A stretch of 64,000 nt of DNA from Salinilacihabitans rarus (GCF_024296665.1 NZ_CP100762.1:3558566-3622565); one strand, 5' to 3'. Shown: positions 33,429 through 41,954, numbered from the stretch's first letter. Program-made: numbers and translations. Notes: generated from the letters alone by a model not told the origin.

Positions 33429-34496
33429 ATGGACGACACGACGCTTTCGGACCGGCTCCGACAGCTTGGGTTGTCGGAGAAGGAGATCGCCACCTACCTG
33501 ACGATCCTCGAACACGGGGAGGCGAAAGCGAGCACCGTCGCCGACGACGCCGGCGTCTCGAAACGCTACGTCTACAGCGTAAGCGAGAAACTCGACGACC
33601 GCGGGTTCGTCGAGGTGCTCGACCACGCCGTGCCGACGACGATCCGGGCGAACCCGCCCGAGGAGGTCGTCGCCGACCTGACGAGCGACCTGCAGGCGCT
33701 CGAACCGGCGCTGGTCGACCGCTACGGCGACGCCCCCGAGCAGGAACGGGAGTTCGAGGTGATCAAGACCCGGACGACGATCCTCAAACGGATCAAGGAA
33801 CTGCTCGCGCGGGCCGAAGACGAGGTGACGGTGTCGATTCCCGCGCCGCTGCTCGGGGAGGTCGAGGATCGGCTGCGCGAGACGGTCGACCGGGGCGTGC
33901 TGGTGATCCTGCTGGTCACCGGCGACGGCGACGGCACCCTCGGGCCCGAGCGGTTCGACGGCGTCGCCAGCGTCGTCCGCGTCTGGGAGGAGAACGCCCC
34001 CGTGATCGTCACGGCCGACCGGCAGTTCGGGCTGTTCGCGCCGAACGAGATGCTCGTCCGGACGAACGCCGGCAAGCAGGGGATCGCCATCGCACAGGCG
34101 CAACTCGTCCCGATCATCGTCGGCTCGTTCTTCGGCAACTACTGGCCGATGGCGACCCAGGCGTACGTCACCGACCCCGTGGACCTCCCCCGGACGTTCA
34201 CCGGCTTCAGACACGCCGTCCTGCAGGCGACGCTGCACCTGGAGGTCGGCGACGAGGTCCGCGTGAGCGCCGAGGCGCGGCCGGTCGGCACCGACGACGA
34301 GTACGGCGCCGTCGAGGGGACGCTCGTCGGCGTCCGACAGGGGCTGATCGAGCCGACGCGGGACGTCTTCGCCGTCGAGAACGCCCTGATCGTCGAGACC
34401 GACGACGGCGAGCGGGTGAGCGTCGGCGGCGAGGGCGCGTTCGTCGAGGACTACGAGGCGCGGACGGCGACGCTCGAACCCGCCGTCCCCGAGTAA
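33429..34496 (+). CDS. TrmB-family sugar-responsive transcriptional regulator
   Basis: The protein has 355 residues. The N-terminal winged helix (LGLSEKEIATYLTILEHGEAK, then SKRYVYSVSEKLDDRGFVEV) is followed by a short coiled segment and a large C-terminal effector domain of the TrmB/TrmBL type, to about residue 250, with a further beta-rich tail. TrmB proteins bind glucose or maltodextrins, repress sugar-uptake genes and in haloarchaea can activate gluconeogenic genes. Its position at the end of the maltodextrin locus makes it the likely local regulator. Whether it is the global TrmB of this organism cannot be told. Confidence 0.85.
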   Translation: MDDTTLSDRLRQLGLSEKEIATYLTILEHGEAKASTVADDAGVSKRYVYSVSEKLDDRGFVEVLDHAVPTTIRANPPEEVVADLTSDLQALEPALVDRYGDAPEQEREFEVIKTRTTILKRIKELLARAEDEVTVSIPAPLLGEVEDRLRETVDRGVLVILLVTGDGDGTLGPERFDGVASVVRVWEENAPVIVTADRQFGLFAPNEMLVRTNAGKQGIAIAQAQLVPIIVGSFFGNYWPMATQAYVTDPVDLPRTFTGFRHAVLQATLHLEVGDEVRVSAEARPVGTDDEYGAVEGTLVGVRQGLIEPTRDVFAVENALIVETDDGERVSVGGEGAFVEDYEARTATLEPAVPE

Positions 34497-34535
34497 ACCG
34501 AACGGCTTACCCCGAACCGGCCGATAGCCGCTCGC

Positions 34536-35498
34536 ATGGAAGCCGTGGTCGCCGCCGAGGAGCTACGAAAGACGTACGGCGAGACGGTCGCGCTGGCGGG
34601 GGTGTCGCTGTCGGTCGGACGCGGCGAGGTGTTCGGCCTCATCGGCCCCAACGGCGCCGGCAAGACGACGCTCGTGCGCGCGCTGACGGGGACGACGACG
34701 CCGGACGCGGGCGCCGCGCGGATTCTGGGCGAGTCGCCGGCGGCCGTCGACCGCGACCGACTGGGCGTCCTGCCGCAGTCGTTCGCGCCACCCGAGCGAC
34801 TCACTGCCCGCGAACTGCTCGCCTACTACGCCGGGCTCTACGAGGACGCCCGCGACCCCGACGACGTCCTCGCGGACGTCGGCCTCGCCGACGCCGACGA
34901 CACCTGGTACGAGAAGCTCTCGGGCGGCCAGCGCCGGCGCGTCTGCGTCGGCACCGCGCTCGTCAACGACCCCGACGTGCTCTTCCTCGACGAGCCGACC
35001 ACCGGCATCGACCCCGCCGGGCGGCGCACCGTCTGGCGGCTGATCGAGGACCTCGCCGACGCCGGGACGACCGTCTTTCTCACCACCCACGACATGGCCG
35101 AGGCCGAACGGCTGGCCGACCGCGTCGGCCTGCTCGCCGACGGCGACCTCGTCGCGGTCGGCGCGCCGGCGGCCCTCGTCGCCGAACACGGCGGCGCGAG
35201 CCGGCTCGTCGTCGAGACCGCGGCCGATCCCGACGAACTCGCCGCGCTCGGCCACCCCGTCGAGCCGCGAAACGACGGGCTCGTCGTCCGCGAGGTCGAA
35301 CCGGCCGAGATCGGCCGCGTCGTCGACGCGCTCGACGACCGCGGGATCGAGTACACCGGTCTCTCGTGGACCGAGCCGGATCTTGAGGACGTCTACCTCG
35401 CGCTGGCGGGCGAGACGGAGCGCCTGCGGACCGCCCGGGCGACGGCGCCGTCGGCGGCGGCGCCGGCGGACGCCGCGGCCGGAGGTGAGCGGCGATGA
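34536..35498 (+). CDS. ABC-2 type transporter ATP-binding protein
   Basis: The protein has 320 residues: GPNGAGKTTL (Walker A), LSGGQRRRVCVGTALV (signature), VLFLDEPTTGIDP (Walker B), TTHDMAEAERLADRV (switch). The last 100 residues form a small regulatory domain and an Ala-rich tail. It overlaps the permease gene by four bases (ATGA at 35495-35498). Exporters of this type move drugs, lipids or polysaccharides outward; the cargo is unknown. The gene starts 40 bases after the TrmB-family gene but encodes an unrelated, exporter-type ATPase. Confidence 0.92.
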   Translation: MEAVVAAEELRKTYGETVALAGVSLSVGRGEVFGLIGPNGAGKTTLVRALTGTTTPDAGAARILGESPAAVDRDRLGVLPQSFAPPERLTARELLAYYAGLYEDARDPDDVLADVGLADADDTWYEKLSGGQRRRVCVGTALVNDPDVLFLDEPTTGIDPAGRRTVWRLIEDLADAGTTVFLTTHDMAEAERLADRVGLLADGDLVAVGAPAALVAEHGGASRLVVETAADPDELAALGHPVEPRNDGLVVREVEPAEIGRVVDALDDRGIEYTGLSWTEPDLEDVYLALAGETERLRTARATAPSAAAPADAAAGGERR

Positions 35499-36268
35499 CC
35501 CGGACCGGGCGCGTCCGTGCGGCGGCGGGCGCCGAGTGGCGGTCGTTCGTCCGCCGGCGGACGGCCGTCTTCTTCACGTTCTTCTTCCCCGTCATCCTGA
35601 TCGTCATCTTCGGGGCGCTCGTGCGCACGGACCCCACCGGCGGCGGCCTCTTCGCCGAGCCGCCGGCGTACTACGTGCCGGGCTATCTCGCCACCGTCGT
35701 CCTCTTCACGCCGCTGTCGCGGCTGGGCAGCGAGGTCGCCCGCCACCGCGAGGACAACCGCTTCGAGAAGCTGGCGACGACGCCGCTCTCCCGGGGGGAG
35801 TGGCTGCTCGCCCAGACGGCCGTCAACGCGGCCATCATCGGCATCGCGAGCCTGCTCATCCTCGCGCTGGTCGTCGCGCTGACCGGCGCCGAGATCGCGT
35901 TCTCGGCGCTGCTCGTTCCGTACGTGCTGGTCGGCGTCGTCTGCTTCTGTGGCGTCGGCGCGTTGCTGGGCAGTTACACCGACTCCCGCGACGGCGCCGT
36001 CGCCGCCAGCAACGCCCTCGGGCTGCCGTTGCTGTTCCTCTCGGAGACGTTCGTCCCGCTCTCGCAGCTCCCGGGCTGGTTCGGGCCCGTCGTGAACCTC
36101 TCGCCGCTGACCTACTTCGCCCGCGGGGTTCGGGCGGCGACGTACCCCGCGGCCGGAACGCCCGCCGTGGCCGGCGTCGACCCGGTTCTCGCCAACCTCG
36201 CCGTCCTGTCGGCCCTCGCCGTCATCGCGTTCGCGCTGGGCGCGCGGTCGATCCCCCGGACGGACTGA
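35495..36268 (+). CDS. ABC-2 type transporter permease
   Basis: The protein has 257 residues and six hydrophobic segments: a first helix TVFFTFFFPVILIVIFGAL, a polar loop with PAYYVPGYLATVVL, and the later LSETFVPLSQLPGWFGPVV and LSPLTYFARGVRA segments that recur in ABC-2 permeases. The short cytoplasmic region RHREDNRFEKLATTPLSR is the coupling segment of this class. It is translationally coupled to the ATPase before it and forms a two-gene exporter. Confidence 0.9.
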   Translation: MTRTGRVRAAAGAEWRSFVRRRTAVFFTFFFPVILIVIFGALVRTDPTGGGLFAEPPAYYVPGYLATVVLFTPLSRLGSEVARHREDNRFEKLATTPLSRGEWLLAQTAVNAAIIGIASLLILALVVALTGAEIAFSALLVPYVLVGVVCFCGVGALLGSYTDSRDGAVAASNALGLPLLFLSETFVPLSQLPGWFGPVVNLSPLTYFARGVRAATYPAAGTPAVAGVDPVLANLAVLSALAVIAFALGARSIPRTD

Positions 36269-36352
36269 GCCGGCGGCGATCGGTCGGGAGTCGGGTGGCC
36301 GGGCGCCACGCTCGCGTAACGCCGCCGTTAGATGCGTAGTCTACCACGTACC

Positions 36353-36365
36353 GGTTAATATAACC
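36353..36365 (+). promoter_or_regulatory. Palindromic TATA region GGTTA-ATA-TAACC before the LVIVD gene
   Basis: The TATA box of the LVIVD gene is itself the centre of a 13-base perfect-arm palindrome. The ATG at 36436 then has a leader of about 50 bases. A regulator binding the palindrome would compete directly with TBP. Confidence 0.5.
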
Positions 36366-36435
36366 AGTGAATAGTTGCATCCATCGCGTTTCGGGGACGA
36401 ATTCACGTGTGCCGACGAAGTATACGCTCTCCGAA

Positions 36436-37680
36436 ATGTTCCGAACCCGTGACTGTACGACCCGTCGAACGGTGCTGAAAGGACTCGGCGCGACCGCGGT
36501 CGGCCTCGGTGCCGTGGGTTCCACGGCGAGCGCGAATCGGGGAGGTGGCGACCGGAGCCCGCGGCTGGAACTGGTCGGCCACACCACGCTCGGCGCGTGC
36601 GACGGCGCGAACACCCACGGCGCCGTAAACGAGGACCTCGATCTCGCCGCGGTCGGATCGTTCGTCTTCGGTAACAACGAATTGCGCATCATCGACATCT
36701 CTGACCCCTCCGACCCGGAGATGGTTTCGACGATCGGCACGGACCCCGAAGGCCACTCCAGCGACATCCGTAACTCGGACATCCATCCCACGAAACCGTG
36801 GGTGTTCACCGCCAACGAAGGCGGAGAAGATGCCGGTTGGGCCATCGTCGATGCGAGCGATCGTACGGATCCCACTCGCTTCGGCCCGTATACGGTCGAA
36901 GACTCCGAAAGTGGCGCCCACAACGTCCAGACCTTCGGCGAAGACTACCTCATCACGGCGGGCCACGGGCGCGGGATCGTCGTCTACGACATCTCCGATC
37001 CCGGGGACCCCGTGGAAGTGTCGAGCTTCGAGGAGGTCCACGTCCACGCCGCGCACGTCCGCGGTGACTACGTGTACCTCGCCGCCTCGGGCAATGGACT
37101 GTACATCCTCGACATGAGCGACCCCGAGAGCCCCGCGGTCGCTGCATCGTTCGACTTCGAGGAGGAGGAAGGCCAGGACGCCCCCCTCCGATGGGCCCAT
37201 CATTCGGTCCCGCATCCTTCAGAAGACATCGTTCTGGTCGGCGAGGAGATCGGTACGGGCGAACCGGGGTACAAGCACGTTATCGACTTCGACCTCGACA
37301 CCGGCGAGACGAACCTCCGATCCTCGTTCCAGTTCCCACAGCACGCCACCATGCCGACCGGCAAACAGGGCTTCTGGTGGACCGGACACTTCTCGGACTG
37401 GGGTGTCGGCGATCAGGAGGACGTGCTGTTCAGCGGCGATTACAAGGCCGGTGTCCAGGTGTTCGACCTCTCGGACCCCGACGACCCCGTACGGATCGAC
37501 CAGTACCTGCCGACCGAGGGGATCGGCGAGGTTCGCCGCGAGGACCCCGCACGGCTGGGTCTGGTGGACCACGTCCCGTTCACGTGGGGCGCGGAGAGCC
37601 AACTCGCGGGAGACAGCGGCCGCGTCTACGTGTCCGACGCCACCACCGGCTTCTACGTCCTCACCCTCGAAGGGTACTGA
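36436..37680 (+). CDS. Tat-exported LVIVD-repeat beta-propeller protein
   Basis: The start at 36436 (MFRTRDCTTRRTVLKG) is chosen. A GTG at 36367 in frame would begin directly after the TATA box and is unlikely. The 414-residue product has a Tat signal (TTRRTVLKGLGATAVGLG) with a likely cleavage after ASA. The mature protein has four or five propeller blades with the LVIVD signature: LRIIDISDPSDPEMV, GIVVYDISDPGDPVEV, GLYILDMSDPESPAV and GVQVFDLSDPDDPVRI. The blades usually form an interaction or sensor surface at the cell exterior. Function is unknown. The gene is less GC-rich than its neighbours. Confidence 0.85.
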   Translation: MFRTRDCTTRRTVLKGLGATAVGLGAVGSTASANRGGGDRSPRLELVGHTTLGACDGANTHGAVNEDLDLAAVGSFVFGNNELRIIDISDPSDPEMVSTIGTDPEGHSSDIRNSDIHPTKPWVFTANEGGEDAGWAIVDASDRTDPTRFGPYTVEDSESGAHNVQTFGEDYLITAGHGRGIVVYDISDPGDPVEVSSFEEVHVHAAHVRGDYVYLAASGNGLYILDMSDPESPAVAASFDFEEEEGQDAPLRWAHHSVPHPSEDIVLVGEEIGTGEPGYKHVIDFDLDTGETNLRSSFQFPQHATMPTGKQGFWWTGHFSDWGVGDQEDVLFSGDYKAGVQVFDLSDPDDPVRIDQYLPTEGIGEVRREDPARLGLVDHVPFTWGAESQLAGDSGRVYVSDATTGFYVLTLEGY

Positions 37681-37781
37681 GACCCCGCGGTCCCTCCGCT
37701 ACCGACGACTCGCCACCGCGGACGGACCGACGCCTGCCCCCGACGGCGGGACGACGCCGACGGGTCGCCGGCGACCGGCCG

Positions 37782-38228
37782 CTACTCGGACGCTCGCATC
37801 CGCCCGGAGTAGTCCCAGCCGTACACCGCGTCGGGATCGATCGCGATCCGCACCTCCTCCCTGCCCTCGGCGAGCAGTCGGTCGGCCAGCGGCGAGTCCG
37901 TCCCGCCGAGGTAGCGTTCGAGCAACGCCCGCAGCAGTTCCTTCCCCTCGTCCGGCGCGACCGCCGCGGTGCCGCGGCCCCTGACGCCGCGGTAGGGCGG
38001 CTCGTTCGTCGACACCTCGAACGCGACGCCGGGGTCCGACTCGACGTACTCGACCACGTCGGCGCTCGCCGACGTCGCACAGTGCAGTCGGCCGTCGCGG
38101 TACAGGAACCACAGCGAGAGCATCCAGAGGTGGCCCGACGGCGTCCGGCAGGCGACCCTGACGGGGACCGCGGTCGCTTCGAGGAACGCCTCGACCTCCT
38201 CGCGGGCGAGACCGCCGCGTACGCGCAT
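37782..38228 (-). CDS. Pyridoxamine 5'-phosphate oxidase-like (flavin-fold) protein
   Basis: The ATG at 38228 gives 148 residues. The split-barrel pattern is visible in VPVRVACRTPSGHLWMLSLWFLYRDGRLHCATS-type strands followed by YVESDPGVAFEV and GVRGRGTAAV, with a helical end. This is the PNPOx-like group that binds FMN, F420 or heme. True pyridoxamine oxidase residues are not apparent, so an F420- or FMN-dependent reductase is equally possible. It follows the Gfo/Idh gene on the same strand by 50 bases. Confidence 0.8.
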   Translation of the reverse strand: MRVRGGLAREEVEAFLEATAVPVRVACRTPSGHLWMLSLWFLYRDGRLHCATSASADVVEYVESDPGVAFEVSTNEPPYRGVRGRGTAAVAPDEGKELLRALLERYLGGTDSPLADRLLAEGREEVRIAIDPDAVYGWDYSGRMRASE

Positions 38229-38278
38229 GGGCGTCCCAACGTGCCGTCGGGACAAAAATCGGTGTCCCCTGCGGACCG

Positions 38279-39301
38279 TCAGGCCGCCTCGTCGATCAGT
38301 TCGCGCACGTCGACGCGCCTGCCCTCCCGGTCGGCGGCGTAGGCGGCCTCGGTCAGCGCCGTCACCTGCAGGCCGACGTCGGCGGGGACGGCCGGCTCGG
38401 TGCCGCCGGCGACCGAACTGAGGAAGTTCTCGAGTTTCGCCGTCGTCAGCGTCGTGAAGTCCGTCCGGGCGTCGACCACGCTCTCGTAGACCGCGGCGCC
38501 GCGTTCCGCGAGGCGGATCGTCTCGCCGTCGAAGGTGACCCGGCCGTTGGTCCCCCAGATGGCGTACCCCTCCGAGGGGACGAGGTCGACGCCGTCGCCG
38601 CTCACCGTCACCCCCGCGATCACCGGGTCGCCCTCCCGGTCGAGTTCCACCGAGAGCGCGCTGTTGACGTCGATCCCGGGCTCGTCGTACTGCATTCGGG
38701 CGGAGACCGACAGCGGCTCCGTCCCGGTGATCCACAGCAGCGCGTCGAGGAGGTGCGAGCCGGTGTCGTACAGCTGTCCGCCGCCCGACAGCGCGGGGTC
38801 GACCCGCCAGGTCCCCTCGTGGAGGCCGACCCAGTTCTGTCCGAGGTAGGCGTTCGCGGCGTGGATCCGCCCGAGGCGTCCGCTGTCGACGAGGCGCTTT
38901 ACCTCGGTGAACCCCGGGTGGAAGTGGCGCTGGTAGCCGACCTCCAGGGTCAGCTCCCGATCGCGGGCCAGTTCGACCAGTTCCACCGCCTGATCGACCT
39001 CGGTCACCATCGGCTTCTCGAGGTAGACGTGGACGCCGGCTTCGAGACACGCCCGCGCCTGCTCGTAGTGGAACGCGTGGGGCGTGACGATCAGGGCGAC
39101 GTCGACGTCCGCGCCGTGGTCCTCCAGCATCGACTCGTGGTCCTCGTAGGCCGGCGCGTCGAACTGTCGTTCGAACACGCGGCGGGCGTCGGGCGAGACG
39201 TCGGTGCCGGCGACGACCTCGACGCCATCGAGGCTCGCCAGCACCTCCAGTTCGAGCTGTCCGAGCCCGCCGAGACCGATCGCCGCCGCGCGGAAATCCA
39301 T
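38279..39301 (-). CDS. Gfo/Idh/MocA-family NAD(P)-dependent oxidoreductase
   Basis: The protein has 340 residues. The Rossmann loop reads AIGLGGLGQLELEVLAS, the family Lys is in YLEKPMVTEVDQAVEL, and the catalytic Asp/His are in GGGQLYDTGSHLLDALLW. The C-terminal beta-sheet domain includes VDLVPSEGYAIWGTNG. Members oxidise or reduce sugar and inositol carbons. The substrate is not determinable. It is probably co-transcribed with the flavin-fold gene downstream. Confidence 0.9.
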   Translation of the reverse strand: MDFRAAAIGLGGLGQLELEVLASLDGVEVVAGTDVSPDARRVFERQFDAPAYEDHESMLEDHGADVDVALIVTPHAFHYEQARACLEAGVHVYLEKPMVTEVDQAVELVELARDRELTLEVGYQRHFHPGFTEVKRLVDSGRLGRIHAANAYLGQNWVGLHEGTWRVDPALSGGGQLYDTGSHLLDALLWITGTEPLSVSARMQYDEPGIDVNSALSVELDREGDPVIAGVTVSGDGVDLVPSEGYAIWGTNGRVTFDGETIRLAERGAAVYESVVDARTDFTTLTTAKLENFLSSVAGGTEPAVPADVGLQVTALTEAAYAADREGRRVDVRELIDEAA

Positions 39302-39448
39302 ACGCCTACTCGGGTATCCGGCGAGAAAAGCCCTTCCCGGCCCGTCAGTCCGCGAAACGGTCGATCACCGACGACCGTCTTTGTTCGTAACCGGTCGATG
39401 GTGAGCCCTACCGGAAGCTACTCGCGTCACGGCGTCGTCGGTCACCGC

Positions 39449-39604
39449 ATGCCCACGTGCCCCGGGTGCAAGCGACGGCTGACCCACGAGGAGGTGCTCG
39501 ACCACCTCCGCTACTGCAAGTGGGTCTGGAGCGACCGTCCACAGGAGGAGTCCCAGTGGTGCGAACGGCTCGTCGTGGAGATTCGCGAACGGGACCGGGA
39601 GTGA
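39449..39604 (+). CDS. Very small zinc-finger-like protein
   Basis: This 51-residue protein begins MPTCPGCKRRLTHEEVLDH and continues with LRYCKWVW. The C-x2-C...H-x3-C pattern suggests one zinc ion. The rest is acidic and Trp-rich (QWCERLVVEI). An upstream in-frame ATG at 39398 would add 17 residues without conserved features. Such mini zinc fingers are frequent in haloarchaea and mostly uncharacterised. Confidence 0.6.
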   Translation: MPTCPGCKRRLTHEEVLDHLRYCKWVWSDRPQEESQWCERLVVEIRERDRE

Positions 39605-39620
39605 GTCGACACCACCCGCG

Positions 39621-40232
39621 CTACGGCCACAGTGCGGGCAGGATCGTCGACATGAACTCGTACTCGTAGACGTGGTTGAGCAGCAGGTAGGTGACGGTCC
39701 CGAGCACGAGGCTCAGGATCCACGCGCCGGCGGCGATCCGGCCGACCCGGGCGTGGCTGGTCCGGCGCAGTTCCGCCGGGGTGTGGGTCAGCCCGAGGAT
39801 GAGCGCGTACAGCACCACGGGGACCGCGAGGATCGACAGCAGGATGTGGATCGCGAGCATCGAGATGTAGGCGTACCAGACCGCCGTCGAGACGCCGACG
39901 ATCTCCTTCTCGCCGCCGCCGCCGACGCGCACGAGGTAGACGACGAGAAACAGCAGGATCAGCGTGAACGCGCCGATCATCGCCGCGCGGTGTTTCGCCA
40001 CCTCGCCCTGTCGGATCCAGTACCAGCCCGCGACGAGCAAGACCGTGGTCAGGGCGTTGATGACCGCGGTCGCGTGGGTCAGCGCGTTCACTTGCGCGTT
40101 CGTCAGGTCCGGATAGATCGGCACGTCGAGGACGAACGTCCCGACGACGAGGGCGTAGCCGACGACCGTCAGGAACACGGTCACCCCGAGCGGGTTCTCC
40201 CGAAGCCGTCGCCTCGCGTTCGCGGTAGCCAT
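39621..40232 (-). CDS. DUF420-like membrane protein
   Basis: The 203-residue protein has five to six membrane helices. The conserved polar residues are those of the DUF420 group: NALTHATAVINALTTVLL, the GEVAKHRAAMIGAFTLILLFL helix (paired His), and SMLAIHILLSILAVPVVLYAL. The repeated membrane His residues suggest heme or metal binding. In many prokaryotes the family is encoded with cytochrome oxidase assembly genes, so a role in respiratory oxidase biogenesis is plausible, but no oxidase gene is adjacent here. Confidence 0.82.
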   Translation of the reverse strand: MATANARRRLRENPLGVTVFLTVVGYALVVGTFVLDVPIYPDLTNAQVNALTHATAVINALTTVLLVAGWYWIRQGEVAKHRAAMIGAFTLILLFLVVYLVRVGGGGEKEIVGVSTAVWYAYISMLAIHILLSILAVPVVLYALILGLTHTPAELRRTSHARVGRIAAGAWILSLVLGTVTYLLLNHVYEYEFMSTILPALWP

Positions 40233-40286
40233 CGTCCCCCGGTTAGGAACACCGCCGTATGTCTCTTGCTCTTTCCGACCCCGGGC

Positions 40287-40565
40287 TCACTCGGCTTCGA
40301 GTTCGACGGCCCCGCCGTCGGTGACCGTCACGCGGTAGCCACAGAAGGTGAACGTCACCCGGCCGTTCGCCCGCGGCGTGCCGTCGTGGCGGTCCGCGAA
40401 CAGCGCGTCAAGCGCTTGCGGGTCGACGACCTCGTGGAGGGCCTGATACTCGGGCGGACACAGTTCCTTCGGCGGCACGCCTTCGGCGTCCGCCACCGCC
40501 TCCACGACCGCGTAGCTCGGCGTCCCGAGGTACGTCGCGTCGGCTCCGTCCCCCCCGTTTTTCAT
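40287..40565 (-). CDS. HalOD1-type output domain protein
   Basis: This 92-residue protein matches the haloarchaeal HalOD1 pattern: PSYAVVEAVADAEGVPPKELCP, LHEVVDPQALDALF, and the final strands GRVTFTFCGYRVTVTDGG. It is a single free-standing domain of unknown output, usually linked to signalling. A TATA-like CTTTATT on the coding strand (40594-40600) lies 29-35 bases before the ATG. Confidence 0.82.
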   Translation of the reverse strand: MKNGGDGADATYLGTPSYAVVEAVADAEGVPPKELCPPEYQALHEVVDPQALDALFADRHDGTPRANGRVTFTFCGYRVTVTDGGAVELEAE

Positions 40566-40854
40566 CGTTGTAGGTGGGTTCCGAGGCGGGTGGAATAAAG
40601 CTGTCCTTCTCCGTCCGCTCGCGCCGGTCTCGCGGGCGTCTGGCCTTCGATTTCGAAGTTCGCCGCCACTCCGCGACGAGTCGCTCGCCCGGGTAGACGG
40701 TGGCCTCGCCGTCGACCGACACCCTCGCCATCGCCCGACCGCCGACGCCGAGGTCGCCCAGCGGCAGTTCGACCGTCTGACCCGTCGAGAGCGTCAGTTT
40801 CGTCCCCGATCGCGTCGATCGGGCCGTTCGGGTTCGAGCCGTGCGTGGCGCCAC
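40566..40854 (-). pseudogene. Possible small gene or gene remnant upstream of the HalOD1 gene
   Basis: A reading frame opening at a GTG (40854) encodes TKLTLSTGQTVELPLGDLG and VSVDGEATVYPGERLVAEW with almost only G/C in third positions, as in real haloarchaeal genes. It then degenerates into basic, low-complexity sequence and runs into the HalOD1 gene in another frame. A GATACACTAA element about 25 bases upstream could be its promoter. It may be a truncated beta-rich secreted or pilin-like protein, but no family is recognised. The rest of the gene-free stretch (40855-41050) shows nothing further. Confidence 0.3.
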
Positions 40855-41050
40855 GTGCCGCGAGACGTTAGTGTATCACTGACTCCGGACGGCCGCGGCG
40901 GCGCGGGTCGCCGGAGCGACGGACGTATCGGTCGGTTCCGTTACCGTCCGCGGGGCGGTCCCGCGACCTGGAACCGGAACGACCGAAGCGAAGTTCGCGG
41001 AAGAGCCTCCGGCCGTCGTGTCACCGATCCGAACGCACTTCCGCGGGCCG

Positions 41051-41929
41051 TCAGTTGCCGCTGGCCTCCACCGAGGCTGGTTCGATCGGCAGCGTTGGCG
41101 CCTCTTCGAGGTCAAATTCGAACCAGAACGGATCGGTCTTTATCGTGTCCGTGAGTATTCCCCCTACCGTCGCCCGGTTTCGTAGCGCGCCGTGAACGGT
41201 CGCCATCCCGCTCGGGACTTCGAGGACGAAACTCACCCACTTGTTGCCGGTCGTCGCGGCGCCCTTCCGAAACGTCCACCGGGGATTGTTCGTCCCGTGG
41301 CCTGAGGGGGTGATGACGGGACTGACGTACTCGAACGGGATCATAAACGACACCTCGAACCCCGCCAGTTCGACCGACGTGAATTTGAGCGTCGGGGAGA
41401 TCGTCACCTCGGTTTCGATCGTCCGTTCTTCCTCGACTTCTCGGGGGTACATGTCACGGACGACGGCGTTTTGCGTCCAGATGGTGAAGTCCACATCGAG
41501 CGATCGGTACCGGTTGTACCGCAGCGGTTTCTCGACCGTAAACGGGAACAACACCCCGTAGTAGTCTTTTTGCGGGTACAGGCGATTGGGAAGTTGCCCG
41601 ATCATCGGTTCGCCGACCGTGATCACTCCCTGCGGGATCACTTCGACCGGCATCGGAGTGAACCGGCCAACGGGCCCGCTGAACTCGTAGGACCGCCTGT
41701 CGTCGACCGGCCGAACGGTCGTGCTTCTGACGTTCCGTTGGCCGTTCACTCCGTCTTCGGTGCTCAACAGCGTCTGCAGGTCGGCGACGTCGGGGTCGTC
41801 GACCCCGACTTCGTCGAGCGCAGCGGAAACTTCGCTCAAACTGGGCTCCTCGCTGTAGAGCGTGAGTTCGCCCATCCGTCTCTCCTCCGGAATCGGTTCC
41901 TCCGCTTCGAACGGTCTCCAGATCTCCAT
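41051..41929 (-). CDS. Hypothetical protein of 292 residues, no recognised family
   Basis: The first 60 residues are acidic and helical (WRPFEAEEPIPEERRMGEL, SEVSAALDEVGVDDPDVAD). The remainder is rich in Thr, Val, Pro and aromatic residues (PVGRFTPMPVEVIPQGVI, KDYYGVLFPFTVEKPLRYN, FEVSFMIPFEYVSPVI), which suggests an all-beta fold. There is no signal peptide, membrane helix or Cys. The start carries a strong Shine-Dalgarno sequence (GGAGGTGA on the coding strand, about 9 bases before the ATG), unlike most neighbours. The gene is less GC-rich than the surrounding chromosome. Candidates such as a virion, surface or toxin-immunity protein are only guesses. Confidence 0.65.
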   Translation of the reverse strand: MEIWRPFEAEEPIPEERRMGELTLYSEEPSLSEVSAALDEVGVDDPDVADLQTLLSTEDGVNGQRNVRSTTVRPVDDRRSYEFSGPVGRFTPMPVEVIPQGVITVGEPMIGQLPNRLYPQKDYYGVLFPFTVEKPLRYNRYRSLDVDFTIWTQNAVVRDMYPREVEEERTIETEVTISPTLKFTSVELAGFEVSFMIPFEYVSPVITPSGHGTNNPRWTFRKGAATTGNKWVSFVLEVPSGMATVHGALRNRATVGGILTDTIKTDPFWFEFDLEEAPTLPIEPASVEASGN

Positions 41930-41938
41930 CGTCTCTCA

Positions 41939-41954
41939 CCTCCGAGGGTGGAGG
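41939..41954 (-). promoter_or_regulatory. Possible Shine-Dalgarno-sequestering hairpin before the 292-residue gene
   Basis: On the coding strand CCTCC (rc of 41950-41954), six bases, then GGAGG (rc of 41939-41943, the Shine-Dalgarno) can pair as a 5-bp GC-rich stem. It would hide the ribosome site when formed. A TATA-like element lies further upstream near 41973-41981. Confidence 0.35.

Noticed and set aside
31262..33493. Long minus-strand frame opposite the GH13 gene
   Set aside because: GC-rich haloarchaeal genes produce such antisense frames; all GH13 catalytic motifs are on the plus strand.
41292..41323. GTCCCGT...ACGGGAC inverted repeat resembling the tRNA-Gln ends
   Set aside because: It lies inside the coding sequence of the 292-residue protein, matches only 7-9 bases, and is probably chance; it is not used as an att site.
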